The notes under the pieces were generated by a model that searched no databases, had not been told where the DNA came from, and saw only the letters and a program-made list of their open reading frames with translations. Below are positions 46,569-59,500 of a stretch of DNA of 64,000 nt, in pieces. How positions within the stretch are numbered: the stretch's first letter is position 1; each line of letters opens with the position of its first letter. The stretch is taken from the NCBI GenBank assembly GCA_964019055.1, contig OZ025216.1:9379914-9443913 (forward strand). Reading direction: 5' to 3'. The stretch comes from Anthopleura xanthogrammica (lineage: Eukaryota; Cnidaria; Anthozoa; Actiniaria; Actiniidae). Both the position numbers and the translations under genes were made by a program.

Positions 46569-49500
46569 ATGTTCTTCCTTTTGGTGTGGTGGGTGGCGGT
46601 TATCAAGCTAACCACTTCCATCTTGACACTGATCTTCGGTCCAGAATATAAGCAGTCTCTATTTGGCAAAAATATAAAAAGCACCGAGTTTACTCTGGAT
46701 AGATATGTGACATTTACCAATCATGGATCTTTTGGAACTGTGCCGAGGGTAGTTCAAGAAGCCCAGCAGAGACTAAGGGTATGTTATCTTGTCATTGAGC
46801 TGAAATAATTGATCAGTGACTACCATTCAATTTAGTAAATATAGAACTATAAAAAACATTTAGCAATGACTAAAGTTTTTCTGAAGAATACACGAACCCA
46901 GACAGTTACATCACTTATCAAACTAAGTGGCACTTGAAATTTGGAATAGGGAAGGAACCCTAACAATCTGTTCTGCAAGTTAAGAAAAGAATAAAGAAGC
47001 TGAGGTTAGATAATTATTACTCATAAGTCTAACAGTCGCCAGCTAATGTTTTTTGGACAGGAAGCCTGTGGCATAGCAGTGAGAGTACTTGCCTCTGGTT
47101 TTTCCTTCCCCTGTATAAATTAACTTCTAAATTATAATTGGAATGCAGTGGAAGAAGAGCCACTCTGTGGAATCCATAATGATTGTGAATTCACATTTTT
47201 ACTTTAGGGTGTTTGCAATGTCATATGTTTCTTTTAATATTATTCAATGCGTCATACAACTGATGCTGTATCATTGATTAGTCAGAATCAATAACCACTG
47301 TTTTTATTGTTATGACGCACTGATCAAGTGAAATTGGGCAATACACTGCCATCATGCAATCAAACAAATTGTTTGGTATATCAGGGAAGCACGGGTGGGC
47401 TAGGAGTAAGAGTGCTCACCTCTCACCAAGGCAACCCAAGTTCTAGTCCCGCCAGGCTCAGCATTGTGTGAGTAGTGTTTCTAGTTGGTTCTCTCCTGTG
47501 CTTCAAGGAATTTTCTCCAGGTTCTTCGGTTTTCCTCCCTCCACAAAAATCAACATCTAAATTCAAAATATTCGATCATGAAATGAAGACCACAGGTTAG
47601 CTACTGGCTATTAAGTGCTACCCTCATAAAACAAGGATGGAATCTTTACATGCTCTGATTGACGGCAGTGTATTGCACAATTTCCATGCAATGCCTGGTG
47701 TGTCAATCAGCATGTAGCAATAAAGACAGCGGTAAGATTAACTGCATGCATGCTTTTTTCTGTCAGGATGAAATGGAGCAATGTCCAGATTCATGGGCTT
47801 TCTATAAAGTAAGACCGTTGTGGAACAGGTCTATTGCTGCGATAGCCAAGTTTGTAAATGCTGATCCCAAAAACCTAGTCTTTGTACCCAATACAACTTC
47901 AGGTATAAACACAGTATTGAAGTCCTTAGATCTGCTTGAAGGGCAAGGGATTCTAGTAAATAACCAAACATATGGCGCAGTTTACAAGACAGCTCAAGAT
48001 GTCTGTCTGTCCAAAAATGGTAATCTGGTAGTACTCAACATCACATTTCAAACCTCAGATCTAGATGGCTCTGTGGAGTTCTATGCTGCAGATATTGTTG
48101 AACACTATCGTAAAGTACTTGAAGAAAACCCTAATATCAAGCTTGCAATTATTGACTATATAACAAGTAGTACTGCGATGAAGATGCCAGTCAGTAAGTT
48201 AATCCAAGTATGCCGTGAGTTTAATGTTATGGTATTGGTTGATGGTGCGCATGCTCCTGGTCAAGTACCTCTGGAACTAGAAAGCCTGAATGCAGATTTT
48301 TTTGTTGGTAGGTGTTTATTAAGCCATCTAAAGGAACTAACGCAAAACTTTGTCGCAAAAATTATGATGATGACAGTACAGTTAATTATGCTGCTCTTGA
48401 TTGTGATGCCAATTATGACAGAACTTTGTTGAATGTATAACACTAATGTTCCATTTTAGTGCTGATGGTGGTGATGATGCTATTGATGATGCTGATGATG
48501 ATTGTGTTGATGCTGGCAATAATGATCATGATTATTAATGATGCTGATGATGATGATGATGACTGGTACTGGTGATGATGATGGAGATGTATGACAATAC
48601 TGATGATGGTGGTGCTAGTGATGATCATGATGGAAATGACAATGATGATGCTGGTGATGATGATGATGACTGGTACCAGTGATGATGATGGAGATGTATG
48701 ACAATGCTGATGATGATGGTGTTAGTGACGATCATGATGGAAATGACAATGATGATGCTGGTGATGATGATTATAATGATGCTGGTGATGATTTGATGAT
48801 GGTGATGATGATGACTGGTACTGGTGATGATGATGGAGATGTATGACAATGCTGATGATGATGGTGTTAGTGATGATCATGATGGAAATGACAATGATGA
48901 TGCTGGTGATGATGATTAAAATGATGCTGGTGATGATTTGATGATGGTGATGATGATGACTGGTACCAGTGATGATGATGGAGATGTATGACAATGCTGA
49001 TGACGATGGTGCTAGTGATGATCATGATGGAAATGACAATAATGATGCTGGTGATGATGATAGTAATGCTCTTGCATGCACTAAATTTGTTTTTTACTTG
49101 CACATTGAAAGGTAACATTCATAAATGGATGTTTACCCCAAGGGGGTCGGCCATTCTTTGGGTCCATCCAAAATACCAGGATGTCATCAACCCTCTTGTT
49201 GTTTCCTGGAATCATGACCTTGGTTTCCAAGACAAGTTCTTTTTACAAGGTACCCAAGACCAGACCTCATATTTGGTAATGGAATCTGCTTTGAAGTTTT
49301 ACCATGAACTTGGAGGAATGGTATGAAAGCTGACAACATATATAATTGTTCACTTCATTATTTCTGTAGCAATAGAGTACCAGAGTGATGATGGGCCACA
49401 AAAATATGTTTTAAGAACTTTAGGATTTTGTTGACTTCAGAAACTGCATGTAAAAATAGGGTAAAGTTTGGAGTGATAGAGCGAAAAAACAAACAAAAAC

Positions 49501-50255
49501 AGATGAGATATTAGGTAATTCAAAGCAAAAGTGTCCCCATACATTTTCTCTATTTTGTTGCTTGTCCAATATCTCCATTTCTATAGCTCACAACAGCCTT
49601 AAAATTGGCAGAAATGTAGGCAATGTTGGGTTCTTTTCAAATACGTACATTTCTAAACTGAATTGGAAAATTTGGAATTTGATGATGTCACACTTCAGTA
49701 CTCTATTGTCTAATGTACATACATGTTAATTATGTCATGTTATTTATGGGGGGAAGGGGGGGAGATTAGCATGAAAAAAAAGGCACCATGTGGTTATATT
49801 AGTTATTGATTTTAATATTTGTTATCTCGCAGGATGCCATAAGAAGACACAACAAGTCTCTTGCTTCTTGGGCTTCCTTGATGTTGGCCACTGAATGGAA
49901 GACAGAAGTTCTTCCGATCCCAGAATCCATGCGAGCTCCATTTATGGCAAGCATCCGTCTTCCTTCTGAGTTCACTGCAGCCTATGGAACAAGCCATCAA
50001 TCTGAGTTCTTGATCAGAAAAGATCTCTTTGAACGTTACAAAGTGGTAGCAACTGTGTGCTGTATCCAGTCCTCATTATGGTGTCGAGTATCTGCAAATG
50101 TATACAACTCAAAAGAGGACTACCTGAAACTAGCTGATGCATTTAGCAGGCTGAAACATGCTCTTGCCAGTGGTTATAAACCAGGTGTAAAGACAATTGG
50201 TGATTCTTTGGGACCAAGTCCTGCTGAATCATTAACTTGTATTCACCAAGGTTGA
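46569..50255 (+). CDS. PLP-dependent class V aminotransferase-like enzyme (isopenicillin N epimerase-like)
   Basis: Four exons: 46569-46778, 47767-48307, 49112-49320 and 49833-50255, giving about 460 residues. Family marks: NHGSFGTVP near the N-terminus, the PLP-binding VDGAHAPGQ (D229, H232), NIHKW with the likely Schiff-base lysine K255 split over the second intron, RGSAILWV, and QGTQDQTSYL. These resemble the isopenicillin N epimerase/cysteine desulfurase-like branch of fold-type I enzymes. The substrate is unknown; amino acid racemisation or C-S bond chemistry are family possibilities only. The chosen ATG follows a TTTACAG acceptor-like site and gives an N-terminal hydrophobic stretch (MFFLLVWWVAVIKLTTS), so it may be membrane-anchored or ER-targeted. 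An upstream untranslated exon is likely. Confidence 0.9.
47050..47175 (+). mobile_element. Truncated SINE (first family)
   Basis: The tail blocks tataaattaacttctaaatt and ggaatgcagtggaagaagag, then gccactctgtggaatcc, match those at 57206-57270. The B box region is missing. Confidence 0.65.
47385..47572 (+). mobile_element. tRNA-derived SINE (first family)
   Basis: gtgggctaggagtaagagtg, ctcacctctcaccaaggc, the B-box-like aagttctagtcccgcc, gtgtgagtagtgtttctagt and ggttttcctccctccac follow the same order as at 6235-6390 (reverse) and 56900-57335. It is in intron 1 of the aminotransferase gene. Confidence 0.78.
48450..49070. repeat. GATGATG-rich higher-order minisatellite in aminotransferase intron
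   Basis: GAT-triplet DNA is organised in longer units. The landmark gatggagatgtatgacaa occurs near 48580, 48687, 48832 and 48977, spaced 107, 145 and 145 bp. It sits between the exon ending ADFFV and the exon starting GNIHKW. Minus-strand His/Ser/Ile-rich frames are by-products. Confidence 0.92.
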
Positions 50256-50285
50256 CTGCATGGTAATGGTCAAGGAAGTATACCT

Positions 50286-50553
50286 TTAAAGGCCAGTACA
50301 CACTAGGCATCAAGTTGCTGCAGCATGACACGGGGACACGTCGCTGTTACGCTTCCCCTTATGTGTACTGCGTAATTTCTTCGAAAAATCTTGTCCCAAC
50401 AACATAATTTTGTCCCTGGTTTGAGCTCATGTGACCTGTTACAGGGACAAAATGAGTGAAAGTGGCATTGTCGCATCATGTGTACACAAGGGGCATATTG
50501 TCCCAGCGTCATGTTGTAGCAATTACTTGACACCTAGTGTGTGCCAGCCTTAA
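50286..50553. mobile_element. TTAA-flanked MITE, piggyBac-like
   Basis: TTAA at both ends (50286-50289 and 50550-50553). The inverted termini read ggccagtacacactaggcat on the left and, on the opposite strand, ggctggcacacactaggtgt on the right, pairing for about 45 bp with mismatches. The TTAA target points to piggyBac-type mobilisation. It is non-coding. Confidence 0.78.
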
Positions 50554-50682
50554 CTGCTTTTCGATAATGTAGAAAATGCAAAAGCATGTGCCTAGTGTCT
50601 TAGTAATTTATTATAAACTATTATAAATTATTTTTAGATAGAATAATCTAGAACAGAATTTGGTATGTCAAAACAGTAGCAA

Positions 50683-51035
50683 TAGTAGGGATATTGTACA
50701 CAACCCCAACAAGGGGCCACGCCCATGTAGAATAGGTTCAGTATCATAATTATGTAATAGACCTCATCGGCTTGGGTGTAATGTTGTCCCATTTCAGACC
50801 ACATGTCATTCCCCAGAGTATCATTTCATTGTTTAACGGTTGCACATGAGAAGATACATGAATATGGATACAACTCAAACAAAGAATCTTATTCTCAAGA
50901 GAATGACATGTGGTCTGAAATGGGACAACATTACATCCAAGCCGATGAGGTCTATTAAAGTTACTTTCTAGTAGGGATATTGTACACAACCCCAACAAGG
51001 GGCCACGCCCATGTACAATTGGTTCGGTATCATAT
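50683..51035. repeat. Direct repeats of about 64 bp flanking a long inverted repeat
   Basis: gtagggatattgtacacaac and about 44 following bases occur at 50683 and again at 50972. Between them lies a palindrome with arms of about 60 bp (tagacctcatcggcttgggt at 50758 and its complement ending 50955) and a loop of about 75 bp. Confidence 0.85.
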
Positions 51036-51129
51036 GTAGTTAGATAAAAATGCTACAAAATAAAAACAAGGAAGTTTTTTTTGTTCTAATTAGACCCTTT
51101 TAGAAACAGATTTCACATTGCCAGTTATT

Positions 51130-51148
51130 GGGGGGGGGGGGGGGGGGG
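51130..51148 (+). repeat. G19 homopolymer
   Basis: An uninterrupted run of 19 G, long enough for intramolecular G-quadruplex formation. Its exact length is likely unstable. Confidence 0.85.
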
Positions 51149-52046
51149 TGTTGTACAAAACTTGGGTATGTCATTGATGTAAAGTGCTTTGGTAAGATGA
51201 AAGAACACAGATATGTACCACTGTGCCCAGATATAGTCTTCCCGCAGCCGTTTTTTAGGGTCGTCACGCAATACTCGTGTTCGAATGAGAGCAGCCGTTT
51301 GTGGGGAGAGAGCGTTGCGTGACGACTAATTAAACTAATCAAGGCCCGGTTTAGACGTCGAATTTCACATGTTCCTAATCCAATGCAAATGAGCAAAACC
51401 TTTTTTTTGAGCAAAGGCTTACCACACCCCCTAAGAATCCTAAGGAAAGCGAGTCAAATTAACCCCCGAACTTTCGTTCGAAGCACTAAACAAGCATTTT
51501 TGGGGCTTTTTCGCAGAAGAAACACTTCATAACAAGTAATAAGCTATTAAACTTTATTTTAAGATAAAATGTTTTTGATGAGCGACTACTGAGGACAGAT
51601 TTTATTGGAGCAAAATTTGAACTACATCGATTAACGGATATTTCTGTGCCACAGGGATCCCAAGCCAAGAAACCCTAAACCACAAATACTTAGGGTGGTA
51701 AGCCTGTGGTAGTTCACCTTCTCTCCTTCGGGGCCCCGCTAAGTACGTTACCGATTAATTCCGAGTGACACACGATCGGTTCTTAATATTAAACAGACAA
51801 ACATCACGAGATTGAAATCGGAGCTAGATGTTTATTCACTACTAAAGGTCAGCCGTACCAAAGCAGCTTTTTTAGACCGTTAAAAAAAAAAAAAAAAATT
51901 TTAATCCAAACGTGGGGGCGACTCTGGTGCCCGTGCACTGGTTGCTGTTCTTCAGTAGCCTGCATTGCAGGCGTTCTTCGTTGGTTCTTTTTGGGACGGG
52001 GAGGTTGGGGAGGGCAAGGGAGAGGAGAAGGGAACGCCTGCCCGTA

Positions 52047-53245
52047 GACTGTGAACAGTCCCTCTTTTCCCTCCTAACTCAGTCGAGTCGAGTTTTTTCC
52101 TGCATTGGACGCGCGGGGAGTGGGGGCAAGTTTGAAGCGGCACGCCTGGAGAGGAAAAGTAGGGACTGTGGACAACACACAGAGAATGGAATTACGCGTT
52201 GCCCACACAACGCAAAATTCCCATTGGTTGAAAATGATCCATCTGTCAACGAGCTGTCAAGGTGGAAAGCTATACTCCAGATCCACCTGATTACTAGTAT
52301 ATTAAAGCATCGCTGTTTCGAGCAGCCGGGTTTTTAAATTAAAATCTTTCTTGAAAACCGAAACTTATGTCAGAGGATTGTTTTCCAGCAGAGCGAAAAC
52401 TGATCGCAGCGGCAGTCAAACCTACTCTTATTCGCTGGTGAATTCGTTCTAAATGATCGACGATCGAGCGGCCGAATGGAGAAGACAGACGTGTTTGCGT
52501 GTTTTATAGTCGAACCGTAGTCGAATCTTGCTCCCGCAGTCGTCAATGGGGAGGGACATTAATACGAACACTGATATTAAATGGAGCCCTGCAAAGGAGA
52601 GCAGTGATTCACGTGCGACCTCAAGCTTCTCAACACGCCTGCATCAATGAACAGTATAAATTGTTTGATGAGTTCGTCTCTTCTTTTCGTATCGGCTCAT
52701 ACTTTCAAGGGGAAATCAGATTCCCACAGCTTTAGGCGCAAAATACCCCGAGTTTGAAGCGGAAAACATAAGCCAGTCAGCTGGACACAGGAATTAAGGA
52801 AAAATATATTCAACACAACTGACTTTTCGCTGATAGTTTTACAGTTATACAATAAAGTTTGAATTAGAATTACTTTCAAAAGTACAAATATGTGATATTC
52901 TTGAGACACCAAAATATATTTATAAATAAAAGTCATAACTGGAGCCAAAAGAAACCGCAAACAAGGTCAATCGTGTGTGAATTATATTTGTTCGGTGTTT
53001 CTGGGGATATTTTGAACGGTATTATAAACATATCCTAGACTAACCGGAGCCGTCATTGACAAGTATTTGACAAGTGTGAAAAAGGGGCGGTTATTCATTT
53101 CTCTGTGTGTTGTCCACAGTCCCTACTTTTCCTCTCCCCGCGTGCCGCTTCAAACTCGCCCCCACTCTCCGCGCGTCCAAGGCAGGAAAAACCCGATTCG
53201 ACTGAGTTAGGAGGGAAAAGAGGGACTGTTCACAGTCTAAACGTA
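52047..53245. mobile_element. Large inverted-repeat structure upstream of ASPM
   Basis: Arms of about 140 bp (52047-52186 and 53098-53245) match as reverse complements: gactgtgaacagtccctctt versus aagagggactgttcacagtc, and agtagggactgtggacaaca versus its complement. Outer blocks with gcaggcgttc / ccaggcgttcc near 51967 and 53275 may be the true ends. The 900-bp interior shows no transposase. Likely a non-autonomous DNA transposon or an inverted duplication. Confidence 0.75.
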
Positions 53246-53344
53246 CGCTTACAAAATCAAACTAAGAAAATAGCCAGGCGTTCCTTGTAGCATCATGAAC
53301 ATTTTAAAAATTGGGCTTCCTGTGTTTTTATCAGCTCGTTTTCT

Positions 53345-53409
53345 ATTGGTCAAATTAAAACTGGCCGTACGTTCTGATTGGTCAATTCAATAACCGTGCT
53401 ATTTTCAAA
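53345..53409 (+). promoter_or_regulatory. Putative cell-cycle promoter of ASPM (two CCAAT boxes, CHR-like site)
   Basis: Inverted CCAAT boxes (ATTGG) at 53345-53349 and 53377-53381 are 32 bp apart. A TTCAAA (complement of the CHR TTTGAA) lies at 53404-53409. In animals, NF-Y boxes spaced about 31-33 bp with a downstream CHR mark G2/M genes, which fits the mitotic function of ASPM. Confidence 0.55.
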
Positions 53410-53537
53410 AATCCACATGTGATGAAGAACGAGTGATCGAAGCTGATCGAAGCTTCGTCTCTGTTTTTACCCGTCTTTTTACTTTATACTTTTTATTTCT
53501 AAGTTTCATTGATGTGTTGGAAAAACTAAATCTAGAT

Positions 53538-56500
53538 ATGGATGAGTCCAGCATCATTTCCTCGCTCCACAAGGAGAATATCATTCCGAATTTATCTCTT
53601 CTTTCGGAGACACTGAAGTCGTCTTTGCCTTCATCAGTGAAGACGAAAAGAGGACAGTGGTACAGTCCTTGTAGTTCCCCAAGACCTAAGCAACCAAACT
53701 CACCTGATGATTATCTCCCGATACTAAAACTAACGCACTTTGAGAAGACACCAAGAGTGTTGTTCAATAGTGTCAAACTTGGATCTTCAAAGACGGAAGA
53801 ACTAGTGATATGGAATCCAAACCATGTACCTCAAACTCTCCGTGTTGAAAAGTGTCCAAGCAAAGCTGGTTTCTCTGTAGAATTATCGGGGTTTCGAGAA
53901 AATGATCTTGGAAGTTCAGTTTTAACAATTGAAGCTGATGAAGAAATAGTCTTACCAGTTAGATGGGAGCCTACTGAATCAGGAAAGTACAGAGAGATGA
54001 TGATTTTTAAATGGAATGAAACGCACAGACTTCAAACTATTTTGATCGGAACTGCAGTAGATCTAAAAACGAAAAAGGTAATTTATTGTAGAATAAGTGT
54101 ATATTTTATTCATCAAATATTTGTTAGAGTATTTAGATGATTCTAAAGTGTGATAATCTTGAGTCAAAAACATGTTTTTTTCAGTTCGTTTCCGTTACGT
54201 TTAAAAATCAACAAATCAGTCAACGTGAATAAATTAGCGATTTTTTTGTCGAAACGACAGCTGATCTTCTAAATATGTAAACATTTGAAATGTTTAAGAC
54301 AAATTCCTTTTGAACTCTTATTGATAAAGCGAGATGAAGACAGCCAATTCTAAAAGACTATTCAAAAATGATGGTGATTAATGATTATTATTTTCAGAAA
54401 AAGCCATCTGTGCTTGGGCTGAGCCAGTCTTTAAATACAGTCCAAGTAAAAAGGTCCTTCAAGCGCCCAAAGTTTTCTGTTGTCACTAAAGATGTAAAAC
54501 AGAGACAAGAGAAGCCTGTGTGCAACCTTGAATTTGGTAAAAAACTGCCTGAAGTCAAAGAAGATATTTTAGAAGATAGTACTGATGAAAGAAGAGAGAC
54601 TTACGTGGTCAAAAGTGCTCCAATCTTGGGTATTGCTAGCACTCACAAGGAACCTGAGAATCTACGACGTGAGAGGAAGGATGTTGATGTGAACAATTCA
54701 AAGAGTGACAAAGAAAATAATCAGCAAAAAGATCCACAAAATATGGCAAAAAGTGTTCCATCTGCAAGTGTTCTTACTTCTTACAAAGAACATGAGCTTC
54801 TACAAACTGAAAAGAAGTGTGCTGATGTGAATGAATTAAAGAATGAGAAAGAATGCAAGGACAGGAAAAAGCAAAAGGATGCACGAGCTAAATGGAAGAC
54901 TAACACAGATAAAGAACAAGTGTTCAAGGAATTTAAAGTTCAAACCAGTCAGCTAGACGATAACAAGTTAGTTGATAAACAAGAGAAGAAAGCACCTGTC
55001 AAGCCCAAAATCTCTGCCTCAACTGCCAAAAGAACTGTTGAGTTAGTGAAGAACAAGGTTGATTCTGGAGTCACAAAAGAGGATAAAGTTATAGCAAAAC
55101 CTGTAGCCTTTTCTATTGAACCAACCATCAAAAAAGAAAAACCTAAACCAAAGAATCATCAGAAAAAAACAAGTTTACAGAGAGCCAAAGGTAAGTATTT
55201 ATTTTGATGAAAATGTAGCTTGAATGTATGTCATTTGGATATTATACTTATATCAGGGTAGAGGAGTAGTGCCGAGAAGAGTGACTGTTGCACTATGATG
55301 TCTCATGAAAACAATCTTCTGTTTTGACACTAACAATCATCATGGCCATGGGAGGAGAGCAAAACAGCAACAACACACAGAAAACTGCAAAAAATGTATT
55401 TTTTAAACTTTATTTGGAAAGCAACAACAAGCACCAACTTTTTTATATATTATTGTCAGTAGGAAATCACCAGTTTATAAAATGTTGATAACCAAACATA
55501 TCAGAGCTATCAATTCAGTTGCAGACTGAGTAAAATTAGTCCAAATTCTTACAGTATTGCTCTTTGCCATTCTGTCTCCCTTATAAACAAGCTGTTATGT
55601 CTTAGTGAATTAGGGCAATAATCATTTTATTTTTTTAAGGATCTTCACCTCTCAAGAAAACCAGAAAAGTCAAACTAAAAGTCGCCTCCCGTGGTGTTGC
55701 ACCAACTAAATTGAAACTTGTAAGGCCTCCAAAGACTAGCATACCTCGGCATCCAATGCCTTTTGCTGCAAAGAACATGTATTATGATGAACGCTGGATT
55801 GACAAACAAGAAGAAGGTTTGTACATGATAACGAAACATGTCAGGGCTCAAAATAACAGCCGGTCAATGGTCAATGTCTGGCCAAATTTGGTATTTGACC
55901 GGTCAAGTTTGAAAAAAATAAAATAAAATATCATATGCCGGACATCTTGACCAGTGTATGACTGGCCGTTATTTTGAGCCCTGCATGTGGTGAATTTTCA
56001 TCAGTGAAGGAAGTGACAAAATGGACCTTTCTTCTGCACAGCAGATTTTTGTCTGCATAGCCTCGCATTCAAGCACATCAGGATGAGTTATGTAGGGTTA
56101 AACAAAAAATATTTTTATTTTCATGGGAACAAACATGGTCTCGCATCAAGAGATTAAGCATTGTTTCTTAGTTATAGATTAATCTATTAAAATATTAATA
56201 ATCATTATTTTTTGGCAGGATTCACACGATGGTTGAACTTTATTCTGACCCCACCAGATGACTGTGAGATAACATCAAAGAACAACAACAAAAAAGGTTT
56301 GTTTTCATCAAGATAAATCAGATGCAAAAAGGCTGTCCAAATCAAGTATGATTTGGGTTACCTGTGGTGGTATTTCCACAGGAAGCCCAAATAAATATAT
56401 TGTCTTGATCCACTTGTTATCATGACCCATGAAAAAATTTTCTATTTTTATCTTTACTGCAGACCAAAGCACCATGTTATTAACAGGGACTAAATCAATG

Positions 56501-59500
56501 GAATCATCACGTCAACCGAAAGCACCAAGTAAAGAGGAACTGTCAATCAAGGCTTACACAGCTCGTCGCAAGATGTCCCGCCTTCGCAGGCTGGCATGTT
56601 TGCTCTACCAATCAGAACCAGTGATTTGTGTCTTGAGAAAAATTGAAGCTGAAGTTGAAGTAGGTCGAATGGCAATCAGACCTGACAAGAAGATGCATGC
56701 TGACTTGGGTGAGTTGAGTACAAGCATTTCAAACAAGGAATTGTTTGGAATCAAGGGTAGGGGTGGCAGAAGCGGCGGGCACCAATATTTTTGAGGCCCC
56801 TAGAGCCCTTCCTTTTTAGGGAAATGTCAGGTCCCCCAATGCCTATGCGATTTTTGCCCCAATCCCCACTTTTTAGTTTACGCTGGCCCTAAAGGGTGAT
56901 GTAATAATACTACACTCTCACCTCTTGGTTCTTGGGTTCCAATCCTGGACTCATGCAGCATCACATGTGAGTAGAGTTGGTTAGGTCTCTCTCATAATTT
57001 TGTCCCTTGATTTGAGGGCTTTTGAACTCTAGGTTCTCTGATTTTCCTTCTTCCACAAAACCCAACACACTAAATTCCAATGTATATATAGAGCCCTGAC
57101 TTAGATCAGTCCAGTTTGAATCGTTTCAGGGTTTGATACAATAAGTGTTTTGGTTCAAACACCATTGAAATGATATCTCTCAATATGGCTGGTGTATGCT
57201 GATCAAAAATCAACTTCTAAATTCCAATTGGAATGCAGTGGAGGAAGAGCCACTCTGTGGATTCCACTGTTAATTCTCATTTATTTTATCTATTCTCATT
57301 TATTTATTTATTTATTTATTTATTTTTGATGAGATGTGCATATGGTGTGATTATTTTATCCCCCTGATCATCTTGTAACTTCTATTCTATCACTTTGTTT
57401 CATCTTATCTTGCCTCATGAATGCTTGTTCATCTTGTTTCAGGAATCAAGAATAATGTAGTTGAGATGATTCTTTCTTACAATCCTCTGTGGCTTAGGAT
57501 TGGCCTGGAGGTAAGTCATGTTAGCTGTGGTTTTAAGAAGTGATTACCTTCTTGTATTCCTTTACCTAAACTGTAAGTTAGGGATTTCTTTTTGGTCCAT
57601 GTGTCATCCTCTTGAAAATTATTTCATTCTTCACAATGAATAGATGAATGAGTGTTCAAAGGAATGAATGAATAAACAAACAAGTAAAATAAAGAATGAA
57701 TGCATGAATGAGTGAGTGAGCGAATGGAAAGCTGAATCAAATAAGATTTCATCAACAAACAAAAAAAAAATAACCCAGTGCTTATCAAACAGCTGTTTTA
57801 AGAGTATTTTCACGATGAACCTAAACTGTGTTTATTCCAGACAACCTACGGCGAAATAATGCCTGTACAAACAAACAGCGACGTCCAAGGATTGGCCAGG
57901 TTTGTTTCTGACCGGTTGCTAGGCAACCCAGACATTGCCAGGACATATGCGCACCCTTCAGTTCCTGGTCTGTACAGAGATGGATATGTTGAACAACTTG
58001 CCAAGTTCACACTCAAGAAGTTTTTGTTCCTCGTTCTGTTTCTTGACCGTGCGAAGCTCACGAGGCTTATCGATCACGACCCGTGTCTGTTCGTCAAAAA
58101 CGCGGAGTACAAGGTAACTTTTGTAGTCTAACTTGATTTTTCTCGTAAACTAAGCTGGCCCTAGTAAAGCAAAACAACAACAAAAAAAGAACAAAAAAAC
58201 AGCAACAACATATAACCCAAAGAACGTAGTTCCTGAGAAGTCTCCTGAGAATGAGTTATTGAGGTGCTCTAAATGACAGTATCGTGAAAGTTGCGCACTT
58301 CTAACGCGCAACGCATTCTGCTATTTACACTTGCGATTTTTGCTGCAATTTGAGGTGGGATTTTTTTTGCGGCGATTTTGGTCATAGTCAAGAATGGTAA
58401 AGAATTAACTTGTAAAATTTTATTCCGGTTATTAAGATTACCTGGAAAAATGTCTCTTTAAAAGCATAAGACAAAATATTTTACATTTTTAAAAATCGCA
58501 GCAAAAATCGCTAGTGTAAACGAGCCTTAACAGCATAAAGCCTTGTGCGATACTTCAGTGCTTTTAAGGATTGTGAAGTTGTGTGTTCTTCGTTTCAGAG
58601 CTCACAGTTTATGATCAATGTTTTAGACTTGTTTTGTGTTTTATTTCAGTCAAGTCGAAGTCTTTTGTTGGCTTTTTCTAGAGAATACTTAAAGGGAGAA
58701 GGTGATATCACCAAGCATCTTAGCTACTTGGGATTCTCTGTTACACACGAACAGGTACGCTTAACGTTTGGAAACACTCTGTTTAATAACCCGCGTGAAT
58801 GCAGTCTCTTTTTTAGCTGCTTTTTTAGCGTAACGCTCTTTCCTCTAAGTACGTAGCATAATGATTGCAATACACCCTATACATAAGGGCGTGGCCATGG
58901 TTACCTTAGTTCATCAGTTATTGAAAAAACCATTGCTTTCATCGTAAAGAGTATATCGATTTTAGTAATCTCCAACAATTTCAGCTTACTAACATTAAAT
59001 GATAAAAAGCTACAGCTGTTTGAAATTAGAAAGATTTGTATGGAAACAACAACCAAGGCCTGACCAGCCTCGTTTTCATGTTTTTGGCACATTTCAAATG
59101 TTTATAACTCTGCAGTGATTTAATATATAACAACAGAACTCTACCAAATTACTAATTTAGACATACTCTTTCTTGTAATCAAAATATATTTTTGAAATCA
59201 TTGATGATTCATGGTGCTCGTTCCCAGTCTTTACTCTTTATGCATAGGGTGTATAGCAACTTTAAAGGAACCTTTGGGAAAATGAAAATACAAAGTTCTG
59301 AGAAAATAAATTCTTCCTTAAGGCGCGGAAATACGAGCACTGAACAAAATCGTGCGCAAAGCGCTTTCTACTCTCTCAACAATGAAAATGAAAAAAACAT
59401 TTAGTCATTTGCTGTGCAGTCTATACTGTTATAGCTGTTGTTTTTAGCCCAAGGATCTTTCTTCTAAGTACGTAGCTAAGTAACTCCAATACTGAGCGAC

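Larger units (their letters stand above)
50256..53537. other. Intergenic region between aminotransferase and ASPM
   Basis: Holds the enzyme gene 3' end, a TTAA-flanked MITE (50286-50553), a direct-repeat/inverted-repeat cassette (50683-51035), a G19 tract, a partial foldback fragment (51240-51325), a 1.2-kb inverted-repeat structure (52047-53245) and the ASPM promoter. Short frames between 51912 and 52735 have no recognisable similarity. Confidence 0.6.

Noticed and set aside
48443..49118. His/Ser/Ile-rich minus-strand frames
   Set aside because: Antisense of a GAT minisatellite inside an intron.
51912..52735. Plus-strand frames up to 141 residues upstream of ASPM
   Set aside because: They overlap inverted-repeat arms, have no domain, and the minus strand is equally open.
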